The notes below the pieces were generated by a model. That model did no database searches and was not told the origin of the DNA. It worked only from the letters and a program-made list of their open reading frames with translations. From contig JAYTOY010000025.1 in the NCBI GenBank assembly GCA_043747555.1, positions 9,343 through 73,342 on the forward strand: 64,000 nucleotides of DNA. The letters run 5' to 3'. Below, one piece after another: positions 1 to 7,963 of the stretch. The DNA comes from JAYWDA01 sp043747555 (lineage in GTDB: Bacteria; Bdellovibrionota; Bdellovibrionia; Bdellovibrionales; Bdellovibrionaceae). How positions within the stretch are numbered: position 1 is the stretch's first letter; each line of letters opens with the position of its first letter. The position numbers were made by a program, and so were the translations under genes.

Positions 1-2
1 AT

Positions 3-80
3 CCTACTAAATTCAAAGGCAGTCATCCCATTGCTAAAATTGTCATGGGTCAAATGGATGCCAGCGCTTGCGGAAAGTAA
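3..80 (+). CDS. C-terminal fragment of an unidentified protein (runs off the left edge)
   Basis: An open frame enters from the left edge and ends at TAA 78-80. The last 25 residues finish in the stretch IVMGQMDASACGK. There is too little sequence to assign a family. It is followed by a short hairpin at 130-145 that could end its transcript. This is the only gene before the decayed mobile cassette, so it may be the original neighbour of the tRNA-Arg locus or part of the element; the sequence does not decide. Confidence 0.5.
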   Translation, partial: PTKFKGSHPIAKIVMGQMDASACGK

Positions 81-129
81 AAAGTTAAATCGATTCCCTG
101 GATTTAGCTGGATATAGCTTAGGGGGTCA

Positions 130-150
130 GGCTGCTTAGGCAGCCTTTCT
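130..150 (+). terminator. Short perfect hairpin followed by a T-rich run
   Basis: GGCTGC and GCAGCC form a perfect 6-bp stem around a TTAG loop, followed by TTTCTC. It fits a weak rho-independent terminator for the gene that ends at 80. The T-run is short and interrupted, and the bases also overlap a possible minus-strand reading frame, so the assignment is tentative. Confidence 0.35.
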
Positions 151-210
151 CAAAATCTCCTTAATGTGTGACTGATAGCCATCTATGCGTCTTCTATAAG
201 CCTTGGGCAT
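136..210 (-). pseudogene. Possible short remnant of an antitoxin or transposase-like reading frame
   Basis: On the minus strand a 24-codon frame starts at ATG 210 and ends at TAA 136-138. Its C-terminus contains GYQSHIKEILRKAA. This resembles the GYQ-x-I-N-x-V-L-R tail common in BrnA/CopG-like antitoxins, but the resemblance is from memory and the piece is very short. It overlaps the start of the decayed mobile cassette on the other strand. It could equally be chance coding, so it is listed as a weak remnant only. Confidence 0.2.
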
Positions 211-552
211 GTCTATGCAGGATCTAGCCACTCATATTTAGGGGTTATCAAACAAAGAGTTGAGCGCATAGAAAAAGATGAGCTTGAAGGGAAGCTAACA
301 ATCGAAACTCTTAAAAAAACCGCTGAGGCGATGAACTGCGAATTTATTTATTTTATTGTTCCGAAAACCAGCCTTCAAGATACGGTAGAAAAGCAAGCAA
401 GATTAGCAGCCACTTCTATCGTAAACAATGTTGATCGAACGATGAAATTAGAAAAACAAGCCACCTCAAAATCAGCCAGCCAATCTATTATTGAAGAAAT
501 TGTACGGCAACTTCTGCAGAAAAATGATCGACGAATATGGAAAAATAAATGA
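200..552 (+). pseudogene. Decayed mobile mystery protein A (Xre-type regulator)
   Basis: The readable part from about 241 to 552 contains VIKQRVERIEKDELEGKLT, then ETLKKTAEAMNC and FIYFIVPK. This is the order seen in mobile mystery protein A: the second half of an Xre helix-turn-helix followed by the characteristic TLK-x-AEA-x-x-C-x-F/L-x-Y-x-x-VP segment. The upstream part of the HTH (LGMSMQDLATHI) lies in a different frame and hits TAG at about 236-239, so there is a frameshift just before GVIKQ. A further TAA sits at 197-199 and the N-terminus is not recognisable. The stop TGA 550-552 overlaps the ATG of the mmpB remnant by 4 bp, preserving the typical A-B operon layout. It is probably non-functional. 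Confidence 0.7.
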
Positions 553-798
553 AACTTGATTATCCGATAGGATTAAATTCCTTACACAAAAAAACGTTTG
601 GCAAAGTATGGAAATCGGCGGTTTTCTAGGACGGCGGCTGACATGCTGCTTATTTACAATAAGCAGCAAAGATTTTCTTGGAACTCTAAAAATTTAATTC
701 ACGAATCAGATGAACGAAAAAAGTACATTTCTGCGTTGCAGAGGGCCGATCGAAATCTTGATGATATTACAGAATTGATTACATTTGCAAAAGGGTAA
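549..798 (+). pseudogene. Internally deleted mobile mystery protein B (Fic-domain) remnant
   Basis: An ATG at 549 overlaps the mmpA stop and encodes MKLDYPIG, the usual start of mobile mystery protein B. The frame then jumps to LHKKTFGKVWK, which matches the family's LHRRMFGDVWKWAG block, and stops at TAG 627. The C-terminal part continues in another frame (598-798) with GNRRFSRTAADMLL, then FSWNSKNL and KKYISALQRADRN, matching the end of the Fic domain. Most of the middle is missing, including the HPF half of the Fic HPFxxGNGR motif. It ends 2 bp before the 3' end of the tRNA-Arg gene, consistent with cassette insertion at a tRNA. It cannot encode an active AMP-transferase. Confidence 0.7.
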
Positions 799-800
799 GA

Positions 801-877
801 TGGTGCGGCCGGAGAGATTCGAACTCCCGACACCCTGGTTCGAAGCCAGGTACTCTATCCAGCTGAGCTACGGCCGC
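801..877 (-). tRNA. tRNA-Arg (anticodon UCG), CCA encoded
   Basis: Read on the minus strand, the acceptor arm GCGGCCG (877-871) pairs with CGGCCGC (811-805), followed by discriminator A and an encoded CCA (803-801). The D-arm, a CCTGG/CCAGG anticodon stem, the loop CTTCGAA and a T-arm containing GTTCGAATC are all present. The loop places anticodon TCG at positions 34-36, which reads CGA (arginine). Its 3' end directly abuts the decayed mobile mystery cassette, a typical integration position. No tRNA terminator is visible between the CCA end and the cassette. Confidence 0.95.
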
Positions 878-914
878 AATTGAAAACATATTCTTACTAT
901 CTAAACAGACGCTT

Positions 915-936
915 GAAAAGCCCTTTTGCGGGCCTT
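915..936 (-). terminator. Rho-independent terminator of the lemA-TPM operon
   Basis: On the minus strand AAGGCCC (936-930) pairs with GGGCTTT (923-917), including one G-U pair, around a GCAAAA loop. The T-run overlaps the 3' side of the stem. It begins 2 bp after the stop of the last TPM gene (939) and separates that operon from the tRNA gene. Confidence 0.6.
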
Positions 937-938
937 CT

Positions 939-1616
939 TTAGCTTTTTATGATCGGAGCATTGTCTAATTCATTAGGATTTAATGTGCCACTGGGCAGAT
1001 GCTTTTTTAGAATCTCACCGCATTTAGCAATGGCTTCTTCAAAGCCCGCCGTCCACTGGTTTTTTGTCAGGTGACGTCCTAAAATTTGAACGACTTCTTT
1101 CCAAGTGTCTTCGTTATAAAACTTGGCGATGCCATCGTCGGCTAGCACGATTGCTTTTCGCTCCATCACTGAGACAAAAATAAGGATGCCTGTGCGATCT
1201 TGGGTTTTTTGAATTTTACTCATGGCCCACTCGCTGCGGGCTCGCTGCCAGACCTGAGCTTCCTGGTCGCGGGCTGGAATAAGAGCTCTTTGCAGCACTG
1301 GCCAGCGTGCTAAAATAAATCCTACCACCAACGCCACCAATAAGGTTGCTACTAAAGGCAGTCCCCAGCCAATAAGCAACCACCAGGGTTGCCATTCTAA
1401 AAGAATTAACAAAAATAAACTAAAAACAATCACTGACGTGTACATCGGCAAATGCCCGATCGGGGTAGACCTTTGCACAATCATCGGAACGATTTCACCG
1501 CGCGTGCCTTTTTCAGCAGCCACGACAGCTTGGGTGATCTTCATGACTTGTTCGTGGGTCAGGATTTGCGCCGCAAAGTCATTGGCTTTAGAAGAAACTT
1601 TCTGCTTACCAGTCAC
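939..1616 (-). CDS. TPM-domain membrane protein
   Basis: This is a 225-residue protein with a TPM fold (TLP18.3/Psb32/MOLO-1; YgcG-like). The N-terminal part contains ILTHEQVMKITQAVVAAEKGTRGEIVPM. Two hydrophobic segments follow at about residues 60-80 and 85-110, and then the second half of the TPM domain (RTGILIFVSVMERKAIVLADDGI). The start is taken as GTG 1616-1614, because GGAGGAG lies 6 nt upstream. The frame stays open further upstream only because it runs through the glycine-rich codons of the preceding gene, giving an implausible Ala/Val-rich extension. It overlaps that gene by 11 bp and closes the lemA-TPM operon. TPM proteins near LemA are common envelope genes; the biochemical role is not settled. 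Confidence 0.85.
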   Translation of the reverse strand: MTGKQKVSSKANDFAAQILTHEQVMKITQAVVAAEKGTRGEIVPMIVQRSTPIGHLPMYTSVIVFSLFLLILLEWQPWWLLIGWGLPLVATLLVALVVGFILARWPVLQRALIPARDQEAQVWQRARSEWAMSKIQKTQDRTGILIFVSVMERKAIVLADDGIAKFYNEDTWKEVVQILGRHLTKNQWTAGFEEAIAKCGEILKKHLPSGTLNPNELDNAPIIKS

Positions 1617-2307
1617 TGGACGCTCCTCCACCACTAAATCCACCGCCGCCACCACTCCAACCGCTGCCGCCTCCGCCACCACCGCCCCAGCCTCCCCCAC
1701 CACCTAAGAATGGAAGTACTCCACGACGCCTGCGACCAAAAAAGCTAAATACTATAAACAAAATAAAAACAATTAACGAAATACGATTGGATTTTCCATG
1801 GCGATCTGGCTGTGCTGCTGGTTCGCCCTGTCTATTAAAATATTCAGGATCTACTGTTTGAATAATTTCCGAAACGCCGGCTGCAATTCCAGCTGCGTAC
1901 TGACCTGATTTAAAAAGTGGCTTTACACGGTCATCTAATATCCGCTTGGACTGCAGATCTGTTAAAGCTCCTTCCAGGCCTTGACCCACTTCAATTCGCA
2001 TTTTGCGATCCGTGGTTGAAACGATAAAAAGAATGCCGTCATCTCGTTGTTTATTTCCAAGCTTCCACTGCTCGACAAGCTTGATGGAATAATCTTCAAT
2101 GGGAAGACCTTGCAGATCTTTTACAATGACGACTTGCAACTGAGCTTTACCGGTGTCCCGATAATTATGAATCCATTTTTCAATTTCATATTTTTCTTGC
2201 GAACTTAAAATACCACCTTCATCGACAACCGCCGAAGACATTTCAGGCCAACGGATCTGTGCCGAGGCCTGAACTGCAAGAAATAAAGCCATCAAAAATA
2301 TTTTCAT
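1606..2307 (-). CDS. YgcG-type TPM-domain protein, secreted and anchored, glycine-rich tail
   Basis: This 233-residue protein has a signal peptide (MKIFLMALFLAVQASAQ) and a TPM domain at about residues 25-155, including VVDEGGILSSQEKYEIE, QLQVVIVKDLQG, DDGILFIVSTTDRKMRIEVG and the RILDDRVKPLFKSG segment. A single membrane helix follows at about 175-195. The arginine patch FGRRRRG then leads into a Gly/Ser/Trp-rich tail ending in FSGGGASSDW. This layout is typical of YgcG/TPM phosphatase-like proteins encoded next to LemA. Its start overlaps the lemA stop in TAATG. The phosphatase activity reported for some plant TPM proteins is not shown here. It is probably displayed on the outer or periplasmic face of a membrane. 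Confidence 0.88.
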   Translation of the reverse strand: MKIFLMALFLAVQASAQIRWPEMSSAVVDEGGILSSQEKYEIEKWIHNYRDTGKAQLQVVIVKDLQGLPIEDYSIKLVEQWKLGNKQRDDGILFIVSTTDRKMRIEVGQGLEGALTDLQSKRILDDRVKPLFKSGQYAAGIAAGVSEIIQTVDPEYFNRQGEPAAQPDRHGKSNRISLIVFILFIVFSFFGRRRRGVLPFLGGGGGWGGGGGGGSGWSGGGGGFSGGGASSDW

Positions 2308-2888
2308 TAGAACTTAACTTCTGGAGCTTTCTCGATTTTGGCTTTTTCTTCAGCCGCAACATCCCACTGAGGCATTTTTTCAAAATGATACATCATTGAA
2401 TTAGTCCAGCTTGTTGGCGGCACTAAAATAAGGTCATTAAAATTTTTCACTGATTCAATATAGCGTTGCCGTGAAACCGTGATGCGATTTTCGGTGCCTT
2501 CCAGCTGAGCTTGCAAATCGCGAAAATTTTGATCGGCCTTTAAATCAGGATATTTTTCAGCGACCATTAAAAGTCGGCCTAAAGCGCTGCCCAGTTGGCC
2601 TTGCGCTTGTGAATACTTTTGCAATTGTTCAGGCGTGGCTTTGCTGGGATCAATTGTCATCTGGGTCGCTTGTGCCCGAGCTTGCGTGACGCCTTCCAAG
2701 GTTTCTTTTTCGTGCTTTGCATAACCCTGAACTGTGGCCACCAAATTTGGAATTAAATCAGCCCGACGCTTGTACTGATTTGTCACTTCAGATAACGACG
2801 CATCGACAGCATTTTTAGTCTGAGGAATGGATTGAATTCCGCAACTGAAAAGAAACAAAGAAGACAATAAAACTAGTAGTGATCGCAT
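2307..2888 (-). CDS. LemA family protein (putative lipoprotein)
   Basis: This 193-residue LemA protein has a short hydrophobic leader with a lipobox-like SLFLFSCG. The LemA core follows: VTNQYKRRADLIPNLVATVQ, then GYAKHEKETLEGVTQARAQA, then LGRLLMVAEKYPDLKADQNF and the AQLEGTENRITVSRQRY block. LemA proteins form a four-helix bundle presented outside the cytoplasmic membrane. The gene is the first of a three-gene operon with two TPM genes (TAATG overlap), a widely conserved association. Translation starts behind AAGGAGG with good spacing, and a promoter is proposed at 2909-2936. Function in the family is unclear; a role in envelope stress is an inference. Confidence 0.92.
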   Translation of the reverse strand: MRSLLVLLSSLFLFSCGIQSIPQTKNAVDASLSEVTNQYKRRADLIPNLVATVQGYAKHEKETLEGVTQARAQATQMTIDPSKATPEQLQKYSQAQGQLGSALGRLLMVAEKYPDLKADQNFRDLQAQLEGTENRITVSRQRYIESVKNFNDLILVPPTSWTNSMMYHFEKMPQWDVAAEEKAKIEKAPEVKF

Positions 2889-2908
2889 GGATCCTCCTTA
2901 AAAAAACT

Positions 2909-2936
2909 ATTATCGAAGTACTTAACACCTTGTAAA
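2909..2936 (-). promoter_or_regulatory. Sigma70-type promoter of lemA-TPM-TPM
   Basis: On the minus strand TTTACA (2936-2931) is separated by 16 bp from GATAAT (2914-2909); each hexamer is one base off consensus. The predicted start lies about 15 bp upstream of the AAGGAGG ribosome site of lemA. Confidence 0.55.
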
Positions 2937-3101
2937 GGTCTTGGCCCCAATAAAGCGTCATTGGGCGCTGATCTGCGGTGCGACGCGTATCAAAATGTGA
3001 CATTTCTAGGCCATTTTTCTTGGCCGTAGACAGTTTAAAGCGTCCAGAGGGCTTAAGAACTCATTCCAAGCTGGCAAGAAAATGGCACCGCCTGAGGTCA
3101 A

Positions 3102-5150
3102 ATGAAACTATCTTTGCTAACCTCCCTTTGGATTATTTTCGGTGCCTTACCGAGCTTTGCCTTTCAACTGAAAGAGCAGCCTTCGATTCAATTTAATTTG
3201 CAAAATGCTGACCTAGTTAAAGGCGATGTGCCCATTGCATTTCAATCTGTTTTAGCCACGCCCAATGGCGATCAGTTCAAAGCTTTTGAAAATATTCTGA
3301 CTTCAGACAATCTGTCGCAAGTGGCCCAGGCTGAAAAATCAGGCGTACGAAAAATTTTGATGGTGAAATCAGCTTTCCGTTTAAATAAATCCCTTGATGA
3401 TATCAAGCAAATGCAACTTCATAAGATAGCAAGTCTTCAAAAAGCTGTTGGATTTGAATTCGACAAAAGCTGCCCAAATGGTTGTGAAATTTCTGAAAAA
3501 GTTCGGTACTTATTATTCTCCATCACTGTTCAAGCTAATCTTGAAGTGCAGTTTTACTCCTTAGCTGAAGCTACTGACGAAACTAAAACCTTACTAAAAG
3601 GCTTGGGAGCCGAAGACGCGGCCTATGAACTTCGCTTGCTAGGACGTAGATGGTCTAATATTTTTACGGTCTCACAATCGATCAGCTATTTTATTCCCAG
3701 AGATTCCAAAACCACAGACGTTGTCACTTATCAAATCATGAGCATTAAAGACGCTTCCTACGGAAAGCTCCCAAATTTGGACGGTATTGTTAAATCAGTG
3801 ATAAAAAATCAAACACAGAAATTAATAGAATTTTTTAGAAGTACTGCGGCCGACAATGGCAGTCGTGGCCCTGCAACAGCGGGCTATGATCAGAGTCTTT
3901 ACGAACAATCAAACTACTTACTAGATGATCCTGCGGGAGATGACGCTTTGGTGATTCGCGCCAGTAAAGTTCCAAAAAATATTTTCAGCTTCTTAAAAAA
4001 AAAGTCTTCGGGCCAAAATCCTCATGAGCTCGACGATTGGGCCCCCGATGAGTCTGAATTAAAAGATACTTCAAACTTACCTTTTAAAAACTTAACCGAT
4101 TCTTCCCGGCCGACTTTTCAAGGTCGTGATAATCCGATTAAAGTTCAAGGGCTAGCGAGGGCGTTCGGGCAAATTATAAAAGAAGAATATTTAGATCATC
4201 AGCTTCAGCCAAGACTTGGCCAGATCCATCGATGGTCCGCCGACACTTCCCAAAAAAGAATAACCTCTAGTTATATCATGGGCTTTGATAAGGTTTTTAT
4301 TGCTTTAAGCCTGGGCTTTACAAATCGCTTTATGAAAACGGATCGCGAACCTGAATTAAAAGCTTGGATTCTGGCGCAACCCTACAGCTCGATCACCCTG
4401 CCCACCTTCTTTCGACAAAGTTATGTGTTGAACGAAGGCGATGTCTATTTAACCCTTCTTACAATTGAAAATGTTTTGGCTTCGAACTGGCGTTTTCCAG
4501 GTCGGGAAAATATGCCTTTAACGAAAAGACTTAAACCCATTGCCAGCGGCTATAATTATGATTCTGACCGGTACGGCACTTGGTACCATTTATTTGGGAT
4601 GATGCTTTTTGGTTATATTAAAAGCGGAACCACAGCGAACATGGTCGGCCGAGTGGAAGCACTGGGATCCAATGTGATGTCAGGATTTAATGTCGATAAA
4701 ACTCAGAAGCAGTGGATGAACAAACAAGGCGGCTTTGTTGGACAAAATTTAAAGCGCATGGTTCTAAGTGGATCATGGAAAAAAATATCTTTGGCGCCAG
4801 AAAATCTATCTGAAGACCGTTATTTAAATCAAGCCGAAGATTTCCGAGATCGACTGTCTTACAACTTATCAGCCGAATTCAAAGCCGAAGCTTGGGGCCA
4901 ATTACAAACTTTAGAAACCTTGCGACTGACAAGTTTACAGAAAGCCCTTTCAAAATGTCAGATCGATCTGATTTTTGATAATGGCCAAGGTTTTGACTCT
5001 AGAAATAAAACAAGTTTCCAGCAGCAGGATTTGATCGCAGGACAGTCTCTGATTCTGCCTTTCAGTAAAAATCCTGTAAGGGCCGTTCGTATATTTATTC
5101 AAGATTGTCAAAATACTGAAACATCTTACGTGATGGAAACGGTTCTTTAG
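3102..5150 (+). CDS. Large secreted protein of unknown function
   Basis: This 682-residue protein begins with a signal peptide (KLSLLTSLWIIFGALPSFAF) behind a GAGG ribosome site. I recognise no domain. The middle third has a cluster of aromatic and glycine residues (SYIMGFDKVFIALSLGFTNR; TWYHLFGMMLFGYIKSG) that look like hydrophobic or amphipathic helices rather than a beta barrel. The C-terminus has a small beta-rich segment with FDNGQGFDSRNK and a cysteine pair. It is followed 9 bp later by another exported protein with an ideal ribosome site, so the two are probably co-transcribed and may work together. It may be an envelope or prey-directed protein, but nothing in the sequence fixes that. 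Confidence 0.75.
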   Translation: MKLSLLTSLWIIFGALPSFAFQLKEQPSIQFNLQNADLVKGDVPIAFQSVLATPNGDQFKAFENILTSDNLSQVAQAEKSGVRKILMVKSAFRLNKSLDDIKQMQLHKIASLQKAVGFEFDKSCPNGCEISEKVRYLLFSITVQANLEVQFYSLAEATDETKTLLKGLGAEDAAYELRLLGRRWSNIFTVSQSISYFIPRDSKTTDVVTYQIMSIKDASYGKLPNLDGIVKSVIKNQTQKLIEFFRSTAADNGSRGPATAGYDQSLYEQSNYLLDDPAGDDALVIRASKVPKNIFSFLKKKSSGQNPHELDDWAPDESELKDTSNLPFKNLTDSSRPTFQGRDNPIKVQGLARAFGQIIKEEYLDHQLQPRLGQIHRWSADTSQKRITSSYIMGFDKVFIALSLGFTNRFMKTDREPELKAWILAQPYSSITLPTFFRQSYVLNEGDVYLTLLTIENVLASNWRFPGRENMPLTKRLKPIASGYNYDSDRYGTWYHLFGMMLFGYIKSGTTANMVGRVEALGSNVMSGFNVDKTQKQWMNKQGGFVGQNLKRMVLSGSWKKISLAPENLSEDRYLNQAEDFRDRLSYNLSAEFKAEAWGQLQTLETLRLTSLQKALSKCQIDLIFDNGQGFDSRNKTSFQQQDLIAGQSLILPFSKNPVRAVRIFIQDCQNTETSYVMETVL

Positions 5151-5159
5151 GAGGATCCT

Positions 5160-5717
5160 ATGAAAAGAAATCTTTTAGCTACTCTGGCTTTAAGTCTGAT
5201 CGCATTGAATGCAAAAGCTGATGTTTTGAAAGATGTGTCGGCTAAAGTGGTCATTCGAAAAATCTCTGCTCTTGATGGCAAAGTCACAGAGGTCTGCAGA
5301 AAAGCTATTTCAGCTCCGGTCTTTCAAATTTTAGAAAAAATGCCGATGGCGCCCCTGCCATTTGCACCCGTCAAGTGTGAGGCTGTGACAGGAGATTTAG
5401 CTCTGACAATCACCGTGAGGCCGAATATTTTGGAAGCCAATGTGCCAGCTGATTCGAAAGACTTGATGTTAGCTGATATGGGCGGTGGTCCGGTCACTTA
5501 TGTCGGTGGAATGTTAACTGTTGAAGCGAAGGACTCTGCATCGATGGCGGCCGAGCAACTAAATACTTTGAAACTTCTGCAAGCCCCGATCATGAACGGT
5601 TCTGGCCTTATCGGCGCCATACCTTCGAAAGTTTTTATTACGATGGCTCCGATTTCGAGTAATGTTCGTACTGTTGATCAATTCACAGCGTCGTTACTGA
5701 TTGAAGTTAAAAAATAA
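5160..5717 (+). CDS. Small exported protein of unknown function
   Basis: This 185-residue protein has a clean signal peptide (KRNLLATLALSLIALNAKA) and an ideal GGAGG five bases before the ATG. The mature part has two cysteines (EVCRKAIS and PVKCEAVTG) that could form a disulfide, and otherwise alternates short beta-like segments. It shows no family signature that I recognise. It sits 9 bp after the 682-residue secreted protein and is convergent with the pseudopilin gene. It is probably periplasmic. Confidence 0.75.
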   Translation: MKRNLLATLALSLIALNAKADVLKDVSAKVVIRKISALDGKVTEVCRKAISAPVFQILEKMPMAPLPFAPVKCEAVTGDLALTITVRPNILEANVPADSKDLMLADMGGGPVTYVGGMLTVEAKDSASMAAEQLNTLKLLQAPIMNGSGLIGAIPSKVFITMAPISSNVRTVDQFTASLLIEVKK

Positions 5718-5722
5718 ATCAA

Positions 5723-6652
5723 CTATTTCCATGGATGTAAAACGAGCCCCGCGGTTTTAGGTGGACAACCAGGGCCACAGCCCGTGAGAGTATTGGGAGT
5801 GAAAACCTGGATTCCGGAAGAAGTTAAAGTCGACCCGTTACAGCTTCCCGTCTGAAATATATTGCAGCTAAACGCGGTGGGCGCAGGGCAACCTGTCAGT
5901 GAATTACAACCCAATACAAAACCTGCTGGCGTCACTTGCAGATATTTCATTCCAGGCATCACCTTACCAAAAAAAATAATGGGCTCATCGACCGTTCGTT
6001 GTCCTCCGAAAACGGCTGGATAATCACTCAGTTTGATAAGGCCACCCACCGAGGACGGGTTACTGGCAGATAAGCATCCAGTAATTTTCTTCGTGGTCGG
6101 GCCAGTCGGAACTGTAGCGATGGTTTTCCTTAAGACGATAGGGCTTGGCTGCCGAATAGAGCCCGTGAAGGAAACTGTTAAATCTGCAAGGTATACATCT
6201 GGGGCCCCGGTCGCTTGAAAGTTTCCTACGGTGATTCTATTCACAAGGAGTCCATTCGCCATCGCTGAGGGGGCCGCCCCGTTGGATATCAAAACAGGTG
6301 CATTGGCGGCTGCACTGGCATGAATACTATTTAAATTTATCGACGTCTTAGCCAGAGTGGTGGCATTTGTTGAGTTGAATGTCGCGGGTAAGGCTCCTGG
6401 CGTCCAAACGCCAGGATTTGCAAGCTCTGCAGTGCACGACACACCATCTGCAAGAGACGCAATCAGAAACTTTTCAATATCTAACTTTGCTAAAGACTCG
6501 GTCAAGGCCCTGACTTCCCTAGATGATGAAGACATATAGGAAGCCATCCCGGAAACAACGACAGCTAAAATACCGATAGAAATCATAACTTCGATTAAAC
6601 TCATTCCTGAGTCAGATTTGAATCTAAATACAAGGCCTGGTGAATGTGCCAA
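5723..6652 (-). CDS. Type IV pilin-like / pseudopilin protein
   Basis: A class III (prepilin) signal is present: a 20-residue basic leader ending in G, followed by MSLIEVMISIGILAVVVSGM, with Glu at +5 and a hydrophobic N-terminal helix. The start is set at TTG 6652 because GGAGG lies 5 bases upstream; a GTG at 6664 is possible but has no ribosome site. The rest (about 290 residues) is an unrecognised globular domain with four or more cysteines near the C-terminus (VLGCNSLTGCPAPTAFSC). It would be cut by prepilin peptidase and assembled into, or cap, a type II secretion or type IV pilus-like fibre. No secretion genes neighbour it. A second pilin-like start is at the far end of the window. Confidence 0.82.
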   Translation of the reverse strand: MAHSPGLVFRFKSDSGMSLIEVMISIGILAVVVSGMASYMSSSSREVRALTESLAKLDIEKFLIASLADGVSCTAELANPGVWTPGALPATFNSTNATTLAKTSINLNSIHASAAANAPVLISNGAAPSAMANGLLVNRITVGNFQATGAPDVYLADLTVSFTGSIRQPSPIVLRKTIATVPTGPTTKKITGCLSASNPSSVGGLIKLSDYPAVFGGQRTVDEPIIFFGKVMPGMKYLQVTPAGFVLGCNSLTGCPAPTAFSCNIFQTGSCNGSTLTSSGIQVFTPNTLTGCGPGCPPKTAGLVLHPWK

Positions 6653-6754
6653 AGTTGCCTCCACTATTTGAACTATGCGGGATAGTTCAGGGTACCTGAG
6701 GCTATTTTCCCATACAAGGGACTGGCTCAGAATGAGACCTCTTGACCGCGAAGA

Positions 6755-7249
6755 CTAGTACAGTCTTGCCAGCGGCATTGTGTATTGGCCGGGGGAATAA
6801 TTCTTCATGCGGTGATCGCGAAGCTCGGTGAATTCCTTTTTTGACGAAGCACTCGAAGCATACGGATAAATCGCAATCCCACCCCGAGGTGTGAATTCGC
6901 CGATGACTTCTAAATAATTCGGCTTTATCAACGCTGCAATATCATCGCAGATAGTCTGTACGCAGTCTTCATGAAAATCGCCGTGGTTTCGGAAACTAAA
7001 AAGATAAAGTTTCACAGATTTACTTTCGATCATCTTTTTATCGGCGATATAATTAATAAAAATATGAGCAAAATCCGGCTGGCCTGTCTTAGGGCAAAGC
7101 GAAGTGAATTCTGTGCAAACAAAAGTCGTCCAAGCAATCTTACTGGGATTTTTATTTTTGAAAGCCTCTAAGATTTTCGGCGAATAGGTTTGTAGATAAT
7201 TCGTTTTTTCGGATCCTAATGCAAAATCAGCCAATTCTTTTTTTCTCAT
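6755..7249 (-). CDS. queF: NADPH-dependent 7-cyano-7-deazaguanine reductase QueF
   Basis: QueF reduces preQ0 to preQ1 in queuosine biosynthesis. This 164-residue form is the unimodular type. The catalytic cysteine motif FTSLCPKTGQPDFA is at about residues 46-60, and the substrate-binding block SFRNHGDFHEDC is at about 82-95. The C-terminal FTPRGGIAIYPYA is also typical. The ATG overlaps the TrmH stop (ATGA), so it is the last gene of an acyl-CoA dehydrogenase-trmH-queF transcript; both downstream genes act on tRNA. Confidence 0.95.
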   Translation of the reverse strand: MRKKELADFALGSEKTNYLQTYSPKILEAFKNKNPSKIAWTTFVCTEFTSLCPKTGQPDFAHIFINYIADKKMIESKSVKLYLFSFRNHGDFHEDCVQTICDDIAALIKPNYLEVIGEFTPRGGIAIYPYASSASSKKEFTELRDHRMKNYSPGQYTMPLARLY

Positions 7250-7956
7250 GCAAGGGCCTTTCCGGACAGAACTCTTTCTAAGACATCGACGGACGAGTCC
7301 AAAGTTCTCATGTAGTAAATTGCTTTTAAAATATCTTTTTGTTCGTCTGTTAAATCACTATTGGCGCCAAGCCTTGCTAAACGCTGCTGATAAATATGAT
7401 AAAGACTTAAAGCGCCTGCCACTGAAATATTAAAACTTTGCACAAAGCCATTCATGGGAACAATAATTCTGTGATCAGCGGCCGCGATCATTTCTGCAGA
7501 GGCGCCGTCTTTTTCATTTCCTAAAACCAGCGCTGTGGGCTTGGTGAAATCCACTTCACTGATGGGTTTTCCACCGTCTAAAGTCGTCACGACCAGCTGA
7601 TAGCCTTGGGCTTTGATCGATTCAATGGCAGCTTTTGATTCTTTCCATTTTTTTATTTCAACCCATTTATCAGATCCGCGCGAAACACCTTTGGCGTTTT
7701 TAAATTTATCTTGGGTTTCAATCAGATGAAAATTAGCAAAACCTAAACCTTCTGCCGTTCGCATGACCGCTGAAATATTACCCCGATCATAAATTCCCTC
7801 TAAAACCACCGCCGTTGAAAAATTGCGATGGCCCACAACTTCATCAATTCTTTTTTTACGAGGCTCGGTCAGCAAGGGCCCAATCTGATCCAGGATCACC
7901 TTGTAATGGACCTTCAAATGAGGGCTGATCGGCAGATCAGCAGCGTGTGGAAACAA
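7246..7956 (-). CDS. trmH: TrmH-type tRNA/rRNA 2'-O-methyltransferase (SPOUT family)
   Basis: About 236 residues with the SPOUT knot motifs in order: YDRGNISAVMRTAEGLG (motif 1, with N and R), ALVLGNEKDGAS (motif 2) and IIVPMNGFVQSFNISVAGAL (motif 3, SAM-binding knot). The layout and length match TrmH, which methylates G18 of tRNAs, though another SpoU target cannot be excluded. The start is taken as TTG 7956, shortly after the acyl-CoA dehydrogenase stop and behind AGTAGG. An in-frame extension to 8043 would lie inside the upstream gene and adds nothing conserved. It overlaps queF by 4 bp. Confidence 0.88.
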   Translation of the reverse strand: MFPHAADLPISPHLKVHYKVILDQIGPLLTEPRKKRIDEVVGHRNFSTAVVLEGIYDRGNISAVMRTAEGLGFANFHLIETQDKFKNAKGVSRGSDKWVEIKKWKESKAAIESIKAQGYQLVVTTLDGGKPISEVDFTKPTALVLGNEKDGASAEMIAAADHRIIVPMNGFVQSFNISVAGALSLYHIYQQRLARLGANSDLTDEQKDILKAIYYMRTLDSSVDVLERVLSGKALA

Positions 7957-7963
7957 TTCGTGC

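Noticed and set aside
1438..1707. A plus-strand Thr/Ala/Pro-rich frame over the TPM genes
   Set aside because: It is the complement of the Gly-rich tail codons of the TPM protein; low-complexity shadow.
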